Shown here piece after piece: positions 14,054 through 21,154 of a stretch of 28,974 nucleotides of DNA. The position numbers and the translations under genes are program-made. Source of the DNA: a virus. The DNA lies in the IMG/VR virus record IMGVR_UViG_3300005466_000058, positions 1-28,974 of that record. The stretch is one strand, 5' to 3'. The notes beneath the pieces were generated by a model that saw only the letters and a program-made list of their open reading frames with translations, ran no database searches and was not told where the DNA came from. Every line of letters begins with the position of its first letter. The first letter of the stretch is position 1.

Positions 14054-14253
14054 GCGACCGCCTTTCCGCCGAGAAGAACACTCGCCCGTTTCGGACGCGT
14101 CAAATCATCCCATTTTGCTTGGCACGCATCACAGCGCAGATTTCTCCCGCGTGGATCGATCCCAGCCGGAATCAGGACGCCGCCAGGGACAAGGTTCGTG
14201 AGCGCTCGCACCTGTGCGCCGCAATCGTGGCAGTAGTGCGTTGTGGTTGTCAC
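14050..14253 (-). CDS. Zinc-ribbon protein, 67 aa
   Basis: CHDCG near residue 8 and CDACQAKW near 41 form a zinc ribbon, with VPGGVLIPAGIDPRGR between them. The end is basic. GTG start overlapping the stop of the gene before (GTGA) and ATGA with the gene after. Function unknown. Confidence 0.65.
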   Translation of the reverse strand: MTTTTHYCHDCGAQVRALTNLVPGGVLIPAGIDPRGRNLRCDACQAKWDDLTRPKRASVLLGGKAVA

Positions 14254-14738
14254 GACTTCCGCCCCCCATAGAATCGCTTGACGCCCAGCAGCGTAACGGA
14301 ACTGGGAAGGATCACCGCCGCCGCTGCATTCGCGTTGAACCAGTTCGATTCCAGCACCGCGCCAGGTGGACAGACAATCTCTTCGTCCCAGGCGACCGCA
14401 AACCCGCCAAAGTTGGGAGTGAAGCCAGATCCTACCGCGTACAGGGAGGTGTTGATTGTCGCCTGATCCCCCACGGTGTTGGAAACGACGTCGGACATTA
14501 CATCACCCGCCGCGTTCTTCCACTGGACTTCCAGAGGCACAGAGACATCCTGCAAGCCAACCTTCACCCCGCGCCATCTGAATTCCGCGTCTTTGTCCAG
14601 CGCAAACAGGATCGAGTAGTAGTAGGCCAGCGCCGCGACGGAGACGCCCTGCATTACCGACGAATCGTAAAAATACTCGTACGGTTCATCGTGACACCCA
14701 GGAGGGGGAGCAGAATAAGGAAAGTGTGGGCGATACAT
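14250..14738 (-). CDS. Putative jelly-roll virion protein, 162 aa
   Basis: Starts MYRPHFPYSAPPPG, a proline-rich arm with the Met-Tyr start common here. The beta-rich body contains FRWRGVKVGLQDVSVPLEVQ and ends WDEEIVCPPGAVLESNWFN then VTLLGVKRFYGG (residues 117-158). The ending is very close to those of the proteins at 15278 and 16765 (PG followed by a strand, then a GV[KR]R strand). A single-barrel minor capsid protein is likely. GTG 14747 is an alternative start. Confidence 0.6.
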   Translation of the reverse strand: MYRPHFPYSAPPPGCHDEPYEYFYDSSVMQGVSVAALAYYYSILFALDKDAEFRWRGVKVGLQDVSVPLEVQWKNAAGDVMSDVVSNTVGDQATINTSLYAVGSGFTPNFGGFAVAWDEEIVCPPGAVLESNWFNANAAAAVILPSSVTLLGVKRFYGGRKS

Positions 14739-14759
14739 TAGGCCCACCCTTCAGCAAAG

Positions 14760-14900
14760 TTATAGCGGCAGGGGAACAATCGCGTGAAGACGCCGCCCCT
14801 CATTGCGAACAATCGCGCTCCGTCCCGATGGACTGGGTACCCGTGGAGCGCCGCGCAACCCGCCCGCTTCGCTGTTGTTGTGTATAGCTTCACGCTGCAT
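14760..14900 (-). CDS. Hypothetical 46-aa protein
   Basis: Short frame beginning MQREAIHNNSEAGGLRGAPR with a Pro/Arg-rich middle and an apolar end (HAIVPLPL). The ATG overlaps the end of the previous gene by 11 bases and the TAA lies 21 bases before the next gene. It fills what would otherwise be a gap in the operon. No known family. Confidence 0.4.
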   Translation of the reverse strand: MQREAIHNNSEAGGLRGAPRVPSPSGRSAIVRNEGRRLHAIVPLPL

Positions 14901-15066
14901 TCTCCAGCGTCAAAACTTGTTCAATCTGATCTCGCAGGAACTCCGCTACATCTTCGGCCCGCTCCTGCGTTTCAATCGGACCCGCCTTCACTGTTTCCCA
15001 GTGATCCCACTCCGCAACTACTTGCCACAGGCCATCCGATCGCTGTTCGGTGTAGATCCGAGGCAT
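14890..15066 (-). CDS. Hypothetical 58-aa protein
   Basis: Begins MPRIYTEQRSDGLWQVVAEW and continues with an acidic helix (QERAEDVAEFLRDQIEQVL). It looks like a small alpha/beta domain. The start is a TAATG overlap with the zinc protein gene before it. Family not recognised; compact and acidic. Confidence 0.55.
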   Translation of the reverse strand: MPRIYTEQRSDGLWQVVAEWDHWETVKAGPIETQERAEDVAEFLRDQIEQVLTLENAA

Positions 15067-15281
15067 TACAGATTATCCTCGTAGTCGAAGTCTTTAAGCA
15101 GTTGGCAACGGTCGCAAATCTCTGTGATGCCGGACCCGCCGCAACCCTCGCAAGGCTCAAGGTCAAAATCGGCCAACCCGTCAACTCGTACGTTGCCATT
15201 TCCGCCGCACTCGCCGCAGCGTACACAATGGCAAGGCTCAGCGTTGACCTTCGCGCGATCGGACTTGGTTGCTACGCTCAC
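15066..15281 (-). CDS. DnaJ-type CxxCxGxG zinc protein, 71 aa
   Basis: CGECGGNG near residue 22 and CEGCGGSG near 44 are the repeated CxxCxGxG motifs of the DnaJ central zinc domain. A CHC before and CDRC after complete two zinc sites. There is no J domain, so it stands alone as a mini zinc domain that may bind unfolded or assembling proteins. GTG start overlaps the capsid-like gene stop (GTGA). Confidence 0.7.
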   Translation of the reverse strand: MSVATKSDRAKVNAEPCHCVRCGECGGNGNVRVDGLADFDLEPCEGCGGSGITEICDRCQLLKDFDYEDNL

Positions 15282-16768
15282 GCGCCGATCCCCCGCCGCA
15301 CTCCCTCAAAGAAGTACTGGACCGTGATATTGCCCGCTCCGGATGAATCGACTATGTTCAAGTCAACAATGATATCGCGTCCTGGAGCCACGTACCACCA
15401 TTCCGGGTAGGTCTGTCCGTTCTGGGAGTCGAGATTCACATAATCATCGTGCAACCGGCGTCCGGAGCCTTCACGGACCCGAATGTAAGGCGTGCCCGAA
15501 GTGAGATCGTCAAAAGTGTAGACCGCCCAGAATCGCCGCATCCAGAAGTGAAAGCCGACTTCCGTTGGGACTTGAACTTTATTATTCGATCCGCCGCCCG
15601 CCGATGGGACTGCAAACACTGCTTCAGACGTGGTGTAGACAAAAGACTCCCCTTCCCCTGGAAAATCGGGAGTCATCCACCGAGGGGCCATGGGATTCTG
15701 GTTTCGCGTGTTCCAGATGCGCGGGAGTGTCGCCGTCCGCTCCGACTGAAACACCCGGCGTTCAAAGGCTCGATTCGGCTTGAGATAGAAGCGCTCCGAC
15801 CCTTCAAGGAGAACTGAGAAGGGTTGGTCTGTGCCGGGGTTGTTGATCGAGGTATCGCCGGTAATGGTGATTTTCTCGCCCGGTTCGATGGGTATTTCCG
15901 GATCGATCAACTGCCGATTGGAGCCCACGCCGCAGTTCTGTGTGAAAGGCCGCAAGGTCTGCTGCAACGTCCGACCATTCGGCATTTGAAACTGGACATA
16001 CACCAGCGAGGGCGCCGGGATGCCGGAGATTGCACGAAGGAAAAACGTTGTGTCCCCCGTGTTCTCCAAGGTCTGCTGCTGTGTCTCTTGATTCCCGACT
16101 ACCGTTTGATAGAAGAGGCCCTTATAGAGATCGACTGAAGCGAGGCCCGTAGGGGGAATCGGCCGGCCGCAACGCGACAGGCAGAGATCCGCGAGCCGGA
16201 TTGCCTGAAGTTCCGCGCTGGGATTGTCGCCGTACCCGGAAAGCCCGCGCCCGCAGTTCGCTTGCTCCGCTGCAAACCCAGCCTTTGGTTCCAGAACGAT
16301 GTATTGAAGCTGCGTCCGCAGTTCTTCGTCTGAGACGTTCCAGAATTCCACCATCAAGCGGCCGGGTACCACGATCGGATGGGGAACACACATCAGATTC
16401 GGCATCCCGAGCTTCATGTTTGACAGGAAGTACCAGGGTATCGGTTCGCTGAATAGCTTATGCTGCAATCCCACATCTTCAATCTGGATTTGCACCTGCG
16501 TGAAATCGTCTGACGTGGGCGAGGTCAGCGGAAAGACGAACCCGAGTAGGAGAGCGCCAGGCGTCAAGGAAAGGCCGTGGGCAACATACCCTGCGGAGGC
16601 AATTACCTCCTGCGTGATATCCGGCGACTTATAGACTTTGGGCTCATAGCACCCGTCCCGAATTGCCGGTTCGAGTTGCGCCATGATATAGGCGTCATAC
16701 TCGCTCCAGAGTTCACGGGTAAACTGCTGAAGGTAGAGCGGAGAGAGCGACGGAGCCTTGATGATCAT
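15278..16768 (-). CDS. Large putative virion protein with three jelly-roll-like repeats, 496 aa
   Basis: An N-terminal helical region (1-50) is followed by three beta-rich segments. Each ends with a similar signature: PHPIVVPGRLMVEFWN (129-144), PEIPIEPGEKITITGD then LLEGSERF (290-327), and PEWWYVAPGRDIIVDLN then FFEGVRRG (455-493). The common pattern is P-x(2-4)-[IV]-x-PG-x(2)-[IL]-x-[VI] and, after a loop, a strand with [EL]G[VS]xR. The linker between repeats one and two has a CGRG and a C-x(3)-C pair. It is coupled by ATGA to the gene before. It probably forms a major shell or vertex structure; repeats were judged by eye. Confidence 0.6.
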   Translation of the reverse strand: MIIKAPSLSPLYLQQFTRELWSEYDAYIMAQLEPAIRDGCYEPKVYKSPDITQEVIASAGYVAHGLSLTPGALLLGFVFPLTSPTSDDFTQVQIQIEDVGLQHKLFSEPIPWYFLSNMKLGMPNLMCVPHPIVVPGRLMVEFWNVSDEELRTQLQYIVLEPKAGFAAEQANCGRGLSGYGDNPSAELQAIRLADLCLSRCGRPIPPTGLASVDLYKGLFYQTVVGNQETQQQTLENTGDTTFFLRAISGIPAPSLVYVQFQMPNGRTLQQTLRPFTQNCGVGSNRQLIDPEIPIEPGEKITITGDTSINNPGTDQPFSVLLEGSERFYLKPNRAFERRVFQSERTATLPRIWNTRNQNPMAPRWMTPDFPGEGESFVYTTSEAVFAVPSAGGGSNNKVQVPTEVGFHFWMRRFWAVYTFDDLTSGTPYIRVREGSGRRLHDDYVNLDSQNGQTYPEWWYVAPGRDIIVDLNIVDSSGAGNITVQYFFEGVRRGIGA

Positions 16769-17718
16769 TGCGCAAACACCTTGATTCCGCCTAAAGCGAA
16801 ATCCATTCGTACCGCTCCCAATCCGGCCTGTCCGACATACGCCGAGTCATCCCGCAGCACATCCAGCGAGTACGCCTGATTCCGTTGAATGTAGATCTCT
16901 GGAAAGAGTAGACCGGGATGGAACGGGCCGAACTGCTGGGAGTTATCGAGGCCGCTTGCCGTGGCCATGGTCCCCTGTCCGCAGAGAATGTTGATGTCCA
17001 CTGGCGCATTGGCGAAAGGCTTGTCCTGATCGTCTCGCAGCAGCGCCCACACGTTGCGAGCCCGAAAGAAAGCGTCCGGAGCGTTCGGATTGTAGACCGA
17101 GCCCGCCTGCATATGGCGCAAGACGAAATCGGCGTCCGTAATCGGCTTGAGCGTGATTCGCTGAAGCGCCGTAGGGCCGGAGACGCCGATACCAGCCCAC
17201 TTCACAGAGCGCGTCCAGTTCAACACCCGCGAAATGTTGGAAGGGTACAAGCAAGGCCGCGGCGTCGCCCAGCGCTTGACGCCGCGGAAAACGAGTTGCA
17301 CGCCCGCCAAATCTTCCGCCCCGTTGTTCCAAAGGTCTACTTCGATCACGCCGCCTTGCGGATAGCCTTCGTGTGGCCAGATGATTCCCGGATTCCCGCC
17401 CTGTCCGTAGATCCGCGCAAATGCTTCGAAGGGTAGCCACTGATCCACAGGGCAGGTGTAGCGCGTGTTCGCCCGCTTCAGCCGAAAGTAGAGTTGCGAC
17501 AGGTCATTCTGTCCCGTCTCAAGATCCCACTGCATACGCGCTGCGATGCCCCGAAGAATGAAAGGAGCGTCAAGTTCCAGCGTGAGCGGAATGCCGGGGT
17601 ACTGCCGGCCTGCTACCAGCGTCCCCAGCGTGGCTTGTTGCTGCCAAGGCGTGTTCGCAAAGGAATTGCCCACGTCCATTACGTAATCGTGGTGGCGTTC
17701 GTAGAATGTATCTGGCAT
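16765..17718 (-). CDS. Putative double jelly-roll virion protein, 317 aa
   Basis: Two halves look alike. The first has LELDAPFILRGIAARMQW (47-64), a SQLYFRLKR strand, then PQGGVIEVDLWN and VQLVFRGVKRW (120-150). The second has ITDADFVLRHMQAG (193-206), a VWALLRDD strand, then PEIYIQRNQAYSLDVL and RMDFALGGIKVF (273-315). This suggests two beta-barrels in tandem, as in double jelly-roll capsid proteins, though each half is shorter than in PRD1 P3. The start is a TAATG overlap; 29 upstream in-frame residues were rejected because they lie inside the preceding gene. Second-best candidate for a capsid subunit. Confidence 0.6.
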   Translation of the reverse strand: MPDTFYERHHDYVMDVGNSFANTPWQQQATLGTLVAGRQYPGIPLTLELDAPFILRGIAARMQWDLETGQNDLSQLYFRLKRANTRYTCPVDQWLPFEAFARIYGQGGNPGIIWPHEGYPQGGVIEVDLWNNGAEDLAGVQLVFRGVKRWATPRPCLYPSNISRVLNWTRSVKWAGIGVSGPTALQRITLKPITDADFVLRHMQAGSVYNPNAPDAFFRARNVWALLRDDQDKPFANAPVDINILCGQGTMATASGLDNSQQFGPFHPGLLFPEIYIQRNQAYSLDVLRDDSAYVGQAGLGAVRMDFALGGIKVFAQ

Positions 17719-18254
17719 TACTTGCCGTCGCTCATGAGTGAATCTAACGCAATCCCACCTGCCACCACAAGGCCCACAAACAACCACGGGTTGCTGGAAA
17801 TCCAAGAAAGTACCGGATTGCAGACTTTAGGACCAGGAAACGAGATGCCCGAATTGCCCCATCCTGGAGCGCTGGAGACCGGAGGGCAGACGTTTGCATT
17901 CGAGTCCGACTGCGGGCAGGCTTTCGTCTGATACTCGTCTTTGTGGCCAATCTTCGGAGCCGCTGCAATCTCCTGCAAGAGATCGGCCGGCCCCATCCCA
18001 AGCGCTGCATTTGCCGAGTCGCCAAACGCCTGCAAGTTACCGGGCCGTCCGCCTTGCGCCACTTCCGCCGCTTGCCGTGGCGCGAGTTCCGCCCGTGCGA
18101 CCGCCGCGCCCCAGTTCGACAGGTACGAGTAGTTATCGGCCATTTCTTGCGGCGAGGGCGCATCCATCGAATTGCGCGGAGGGTTGGACGCCGCGTACTC
18201 CTGATCCGGCCCCATGCCGCCAGGTATCGGAGTTGGAAAGCCAGGGAGGTACAT
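17718..18254 (-). CDS. Tail-anchored virion-membrane-like protein, 178 aa
   Basis: Starts MYLPGFPTPIPGGMGPDQEY, a proline/glycine-rich arm. The middle is polar and Ala-rich, partly helical (AVARAELAPRQAAEVAQGG), with two Cys residues (KACPQ, NVCPP). A single hydrophobic helix near the C-terminus (PWLFVGLVVAGGIALDSL) ends in a short charged tail. This topology matches the proteins at 24948-28974. Junctions are TAATG on both sides. Likely anchored in a virion or host membrane. Confidence 0.65.
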   Translation of the reverse strand: MYLPGFPTPIPGGMGPDQEYAASNPPRNSMDAPSPQEMADNYSYLSNWGAAVARAELAPRQAAEVAQGGRPGNLQAFGDSANAALGMGPADLLQEIAAAPKIGHKDEYQTKACPQSDSNANVCPPVSSAPGWGNSGISFPGPKVCNPVLSWISSNPWLFVGLVVAGGIALDSLMSDGK

Positions 18255-18538
18255 TAGTCTCCGTTCTCCGAGTGCTGTTGTTTTGGGTGTTGAATCATTA
18301 AATAATCTGAGATCCGCTGCATTTGTTTTTGCATGTCGGCAACGGCAGCGGAAAGAAAGGAAACTTGAGTCGCGAGTGTCGCCATGGCAACATCCACTTT
18401 ACCGTTCTGAATCGTCTGAATCGCTCTTTCTGCGGAGTCCACACGCTGCAAATAGCGACCAAGAACCACGGCCAATCCGAGCAGCATGATTGTATTCGCG
18501 GATAGGAAAATGGCCATAATGTTATCAGGTTGAGGCAT
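18254..18538 (-). CDS. Membrane-anchored coiled-coil protein, 94 aa
   Basis: One N-terminal helix (FLSANTIMLLGLAVVLGRYL) is followed by a coiled coil with heptad-like spacing (SAERAIQTIQNGKVDVAMA, SAAVADMQKQMQRISDYL). It resembles small anchored coiled-coil proteins of phages. ATG 18538 (MPQPDN) or 18517 (MAIF) are both possible; neither has a good ribosome site. The gene follows the hairpin after the capsid candidate and heads the long operon to the left. Confidence 0.6.
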   Translation of the reverse strand: MPQPDNIMAIFLSANTIMLLGLAVVLGRYLQRVDSAERAIQTIQNGKVDVAMATLATQVSFLSAAVADMQKQMQRISDYLMIQHPKQQHSENGD

Positions 18539-18559
18539 GTAAAAGACATTTGCAAGTAG

Positions 18560-18586
18560 AGGGCCGGAGTTCGTTACCCCGGCCCT
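18560..18586 (-). terminator. Hairpin after the capsid candidate
   Basis: AGGGCCGG (18560-18567) pairs with CCGGCCCT (18579-18586) across an 11-base loop, 26 bases after the stop of the 255-aa gene. On the minus strand it is followed by CTACTTGCAAATGTCTTTT, which is only loosely T-rich. It could act as a leaky terminator that keeps capsid transcripts above those of the genes to the left. Confidence 0.5.
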
Positions 18587-18611
18587 GTCTTGTGAGCGAA
18601 AGCGCCGATTC

Positions 18612-19379
18612 CTATTGAACCGGACGATCCACCAGGCCATCGAGATAGACCTTCATCCAGACGCCCGAGCCGCCCTGTCCCTGAGTATTCAGGATCGGGA
18701 GCGCCGCCGCCGTCTGGCCGTTGGCAATCTGCGCGGCCGATAGGTTCGTAGTCGCGCCGGCAGCCGTGTTTGTCGCCGCTCCGACCGTCTCCGGGAAGTA
18801 AATCGTGACCGCGAAGTTCATCAGCGGAGCGATGTACCGGGAAAAATTGCCGAAGGAACGGGTGGCGTACGGATTGGGCGAGCCGTTGACCCAGGAAGAC
18901 TCATTCTGCTTCGTGGTCATGCCGGAGATGCCGGAGCCCGAGGGCCACCATTGCAGCGGTCCGCGGAAGAACGTCTTTTCCTGAATCGAGAGTTCCAGGT
19001 ACGAGAACTTGAAAATCTGCTCGATATCGTAAAGCGTCGAGTCCGCGAACACTTCCACACCGATGCGCTGCAACAACAGATCGTACGGAGGGTTGAACGA
19101 TCCGCCGTTGAGCATGTTCGTCTCAACGAAGGTCTTGGTCTGATTCCCGTTGTACTGATCCGGGGTGCCCTTCTGCTGCTGGAACAGCGTGTAGCTGCTT
19201 ACCACAGTCGCGCCAGGGGCCAGCTTCAGCGTGTCATACCACGCCCACGGCGTACGGTCCACCATGTTCGCGATAAGCGAGTTGACATCCAGCGCCCCCG
19301 TGTCGCGCCCTGCAACCTTGATCGTCGGGACGGGCCGATTCTTGTCACCCGCGATATAAAAGCCGTCGTACATTCCCAT
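18612..19379 (-). CDS. Major capsid protein candidate, 255 aa
   Basis: Begins MGMYDGFYIAGDKNRPVPTI. The body is beta-rich with aromatic patches: PWAWYDTLKLAPGATVVSS, then IFKFSYLELSIQEKTFFRG, LQWWPSGSG, and LMNFAVTIYFPETVG. It ends MKVYLDGLVDRP, similar to the closing strand of the other barrel proteins. A helical insertion near 215-230 (LSAAQIANGQTAAALPI) precedes the last strand. No signal peptide. It is the only large gene in this region flanked on both sides by hairpins, as expected for a highly expressed capsid gene. A jelly-roll fold is inferred, not shown. Confidence 0.5.
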   Translation of the reverse strand: MGMYDGFYIAGDKNRPVPTIKVAGRDTGALDVNSLIANMVDRTPWAWYDTLKLAPGATVVSSYTLFQQQKGTPDQYNGNQTKTFVETNMLNGGSFNPPYDLLLQRIGVEVFADSTLYDIEQIFKFSYLELSIQEKTFFRGPLQWWPSGSGISGMTTKQNESSWVNGSPNPYATRSFGNFSRYIAPLMNFAVTIYFPETVGAATNTAAGATTNLSAAQIANGQTAAALPILNTQGQGGSGVWMKVYLDGLVDRPVQ

Positions 19380-19445
19380 TGTCGTTAATTTCCCCGCGAG
19401 CCTTGCGCCTTCTTTGCGATGCCCGCTTGCCAGAGTTGAAGTGTT

Positions 19446-19471
19446 GGGCGCGGCTTACGAGATCCGCGCCC
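19446..19471 (-). terminator. GC-rich hairpin upstream of the capsid candidate
   Basis: GGGCGCGG (19446-19453) and CCGCGCCC (19464-19471) form a perfect 8-bp stem with a 10-base loop. No T run on either side. It lies midway in the 135-base gap between the basic membrane protein gene and the capsid candidate and may be a terminator, processing site or mRNA-stabilising element. Confidence 0.4.
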
Positions 19472-19487
19472 GGAATGTTGTCAACAA

Positions 19488-19515
19488 ACCGGCAAAATAT
19501 TGCCGGTATTTTGCC
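19488..19515 (-). promoter_or_regulatory. Two mutually exclusive hairpins
   Basis: Stem A pairs 19491-19499 (GGCAAAATA) with 19507-19515 (TATTTTGCC) over a 7-base loop. Stem B pairs 19488-19495 (ACCGGCAA) with 19500-19507 (TTGCCGGT) over a 4-base loop. They share bases, so only one can form at a time. Stem A begins inside the stop codon of the basic membrane protein gene. The arrangement resembles an attenuator or a terminator with an alternative fold before the capsid gene. Confidence 0.4.
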
Positions 19516-20375
19516 TACCCGTACAACGGAGGGCCGTAGCATCCCATACCGCCCGCCGCGCCAGCCGGAGCCGCGATCATGGCCGGAGCGCCCCAGCCGC
19601 CGCCAGGGATTTCCACCATGGCCGAATTGAGCCCGTCCACCATGCGTTGCGGGGTGACCCAGTTCGACACCATGTAATCGCCCATGCCAAGCTGCTGCCC
19701 GAAGCTACCCAGGATTGAGTAGTCCGTGATTGCTCGCTTGATCACCGAGCCGATGCCGCCCGCGATAATACCCATCGAGAACGTGTGCCCCGTCTTGCCC
19801 TTGCTGAAGCGGTTTACGCCCCAGGCGAGAACAAACGTTGCCGCCAGGTTCGCCAGATACCCGATCGCTCCCGAGTTCTTGGCGCCTAGAATGGCTTGCG
19901 TTGCGACCGTGGGAAGCGTACCGCCGACTACGGCGCCACCGCCCAGTGCAACCAGGTCTGTGACGTTGAGGCCCACGCCGGCCGGATTGCTCCGGCGACG
20001 ATGCCCGCGCCTCCCTGGATTGGTCCGTTTCTTCATGCGGGGTCCAGCGCTCGCGTGTCGCCGCCCCGTGGCTTTCTTTTTGCGTTTCGTACTTGCCACT
20101 GACTTTCTCCTTTTCGCTGGATTCCCGAGAGTCAACGAGATGATCTCGCCGGGGTTGCTGCGCTTCGGTGTGCGTTTCCGATGCGCAGAATTCGATTTAG
20201 AACGACTCGCCGCCTTGCGATGGGCCTTCTTGCCCGCGCTGCTGCGCTTCGCCTTGAGCGCGGCTTTCTGGCGTTTCGTTCCGAAAAACTTGATCTGTTT
20301 GGCTGTCATGTTTCCCTTTCGCGCCTTTCGCCGCGCTGGATTTGCAATGATTACTTCTCGCTCCGTGAAGGCCAT
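19515..20375 (-). CDS. Hyperbasic NP-motif protein with membrane C-terminus, 286 aa
   Basis: Residues 1-135 are extremely rich in Lys, Arg, Ala and Ser (for example KKAHRKAASRSKS and KRKKKATGRRH), like a DNA-condensing protein. They carry five N-P motifs (ANPARR 11, SNPGE 73, GNPAKR 84, TNPGRR 118, SNPAG 129). Residues 140-215 hold hydrophobic segments (LVALGGGAVVGGTLP, LANLAATFVLAWGVN, GIIAGGIGSVI). The Gly/Ala-rich end closes with GGMGCYGPPLYG. Ribosome site GGAGG lies 7 bases upstream of ATG. It suits a protein that ties the viral genome to a membrane inside the particle; that role is inferred. Similar basic-plus-membrane proteins occur in uncultured phage genomes. Confidence 0.65.
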   Translation of the reverse strand: MAFTEREVIIANPARRKARKGNMTAKQIKFFGTKRQKAALKAKRSSAGKKAHRKAASRSKSNSAHRKRTPKRSNPGEIISLTLGNPAKRRKSVASTKRKKKATGRRHASAGPRMKKRTNPGRRGHRRRSNPAGVGLNVTDLVALGGGAVVGGTLPTVATQAILGAKNSGAIGYLANLAATFVLAWGVNRFSKGKTGHTFSMGIIAGGIGSVIKRAITDYSILGSFGQQLGMGDYMVSNWVTPQRMVDGLNSAMVEIPGGGWGAPAMIAAPAGAAGGMGCYGPPLYG

Positions 20376-20388
20376 ACTTCAACCTCCG

Positions 20389-20967
20389 TTAGAGCCCGAT
20401 GCTATGCGGCTTGCGAACAGTAAACAGCAGCGTGCCGCCCGTTCCGGCAATCGATCCCTTTGCGAACACCAGTTGATTCCCGGTGGAACTCGCATAATCG
20501 ATCTGGATGTTTGCCACCACAGTTCCGGAGTTCAGAATCGACGTGATGATCACCTCCGGGAAGAACGATGCCAAGGAAGGCTGAAGGCCCGCCGCGCCCG
20601 CTCCAGTTGCCAACCCGAAGTTATGCGTAAACAGGCCGGTGGTATCCGACTCCGCAAACGTCACGATCCCGGTAACTGTCGGAACTTGGGACGCCTCAAT
20701 TGCAGTAGGTGGCGTAGTTCCCGACACAGGATATTTGTAAGTGACGGTGACTGTACCTGCGACGAACGCAAGCCCCAGTGCCCACCCCATAAGACCACCC
20801 GTGCCAGGTTCGCGGAACGGAATTGCGCCCCCGTGAGACGATTGCCGGAGTTCTGGAGACGAATTACCGGAATATTGAGACGTGACGGCCAGCGCGGGCA
20901 ATGCGATCAGAGCCAGCGCTACCAGCGCCACGCCGAGAAACTTAACTGCTGATCTCGATGTGTTCAT
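20389..20967 (-). CDS. Secreted beta-rich protein, 192 aa
   Basis: Signal peptide MNTSRSAVKFLGVALVALAL ending near ALA before VTSQYSG. A second apolar segment follows (MGWALGLAFVAGTVTV), so it may also be an anchor. The remaining 120 residues are beta-prone and Gly/Thr-rich (PTVTGIVTFAESDTTG, VIITSILNSGTVVANIQIDY). The start has an AGAGGAG site 8 bases upstream and follows a strong terminator, so it begins a new transcription unit with the basic membrane protein. Family not recognised; a virion surface component is plausible. Confidence 0.65.
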   Translation of the reverse strand: MNTSRSAVKFLGVALVALALIALPALAVTSQYSGNSSPELRQSSHGGAIPFREPGTGGLMGWALGLAFVAGTVTVTYKYPVSGTTPPTAIEASQVPTVTGIVTFAESDTTGLFTHNFGLATGAGAAGLQPSLASFFPEVIITSILNSGTVVANIQIDYASSTGNQLVFAKGSIAGTGGTLLFTVRKPHSIGL

Positions 20968-21016
20968 TTCTTTCTTTCTCCTCTGGCCCGCAGGCCGATT
21001 AAAATTCGGACCCCCG

Positions 21017-21079
21017 AAAAGCAAAAGGGCCTGTCAACACGAGTCGGGAATTTCTCCCCTGTAGTGTTGGCAGGCCCTT
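21017..21079 (-). terminator. Rho-independent terminator of the right-hand operon
   Basis: AAGGGCCTGTCAACAC (21025-21040) pairs with GTGTTGGCAGGCCCTT (21064-21079), 16 bp with one G-T wobble and a 23-base loop. On the minus strand the stem is followed by TTTTGCTTTT. It lies 75 bases after the glycosyltransferase stop and ends the leftward operon that enters from the right edge. It is the strongest terminator in the window. Confidence 0.8.
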
Positions 21080-21154
21080 CGAAGCCTTGCCTTTCGAGTT
21101 TGCTACAACGCCTGCTGAACTGGCCGGGACAACAGACGAACCTTCACAATCTTG

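Noticed and set aside
19473-19490. TTGACA on the minus strand as -35 of a capsid gene promoter
   Set aside because: No acceptable -10 lies 15-19 bases downstream, and the sequence is part of a TGTTG-T-CAACA palindrome.
19726-20952. Long rightward open frame (408 codons) opposite the basic and secreted proteins
   Set aside because: It is a shadow of the Lys/Arg- and Ala-rich minus-strand genes. Those have ribosome sites, signal peptide and operon context; the plus frame has none.
21080-21154. 14-codon GTG frame between the glycosyltransferase and the terminator
   Set aside because: Too short, no ribosome site, and no junction with another gene.
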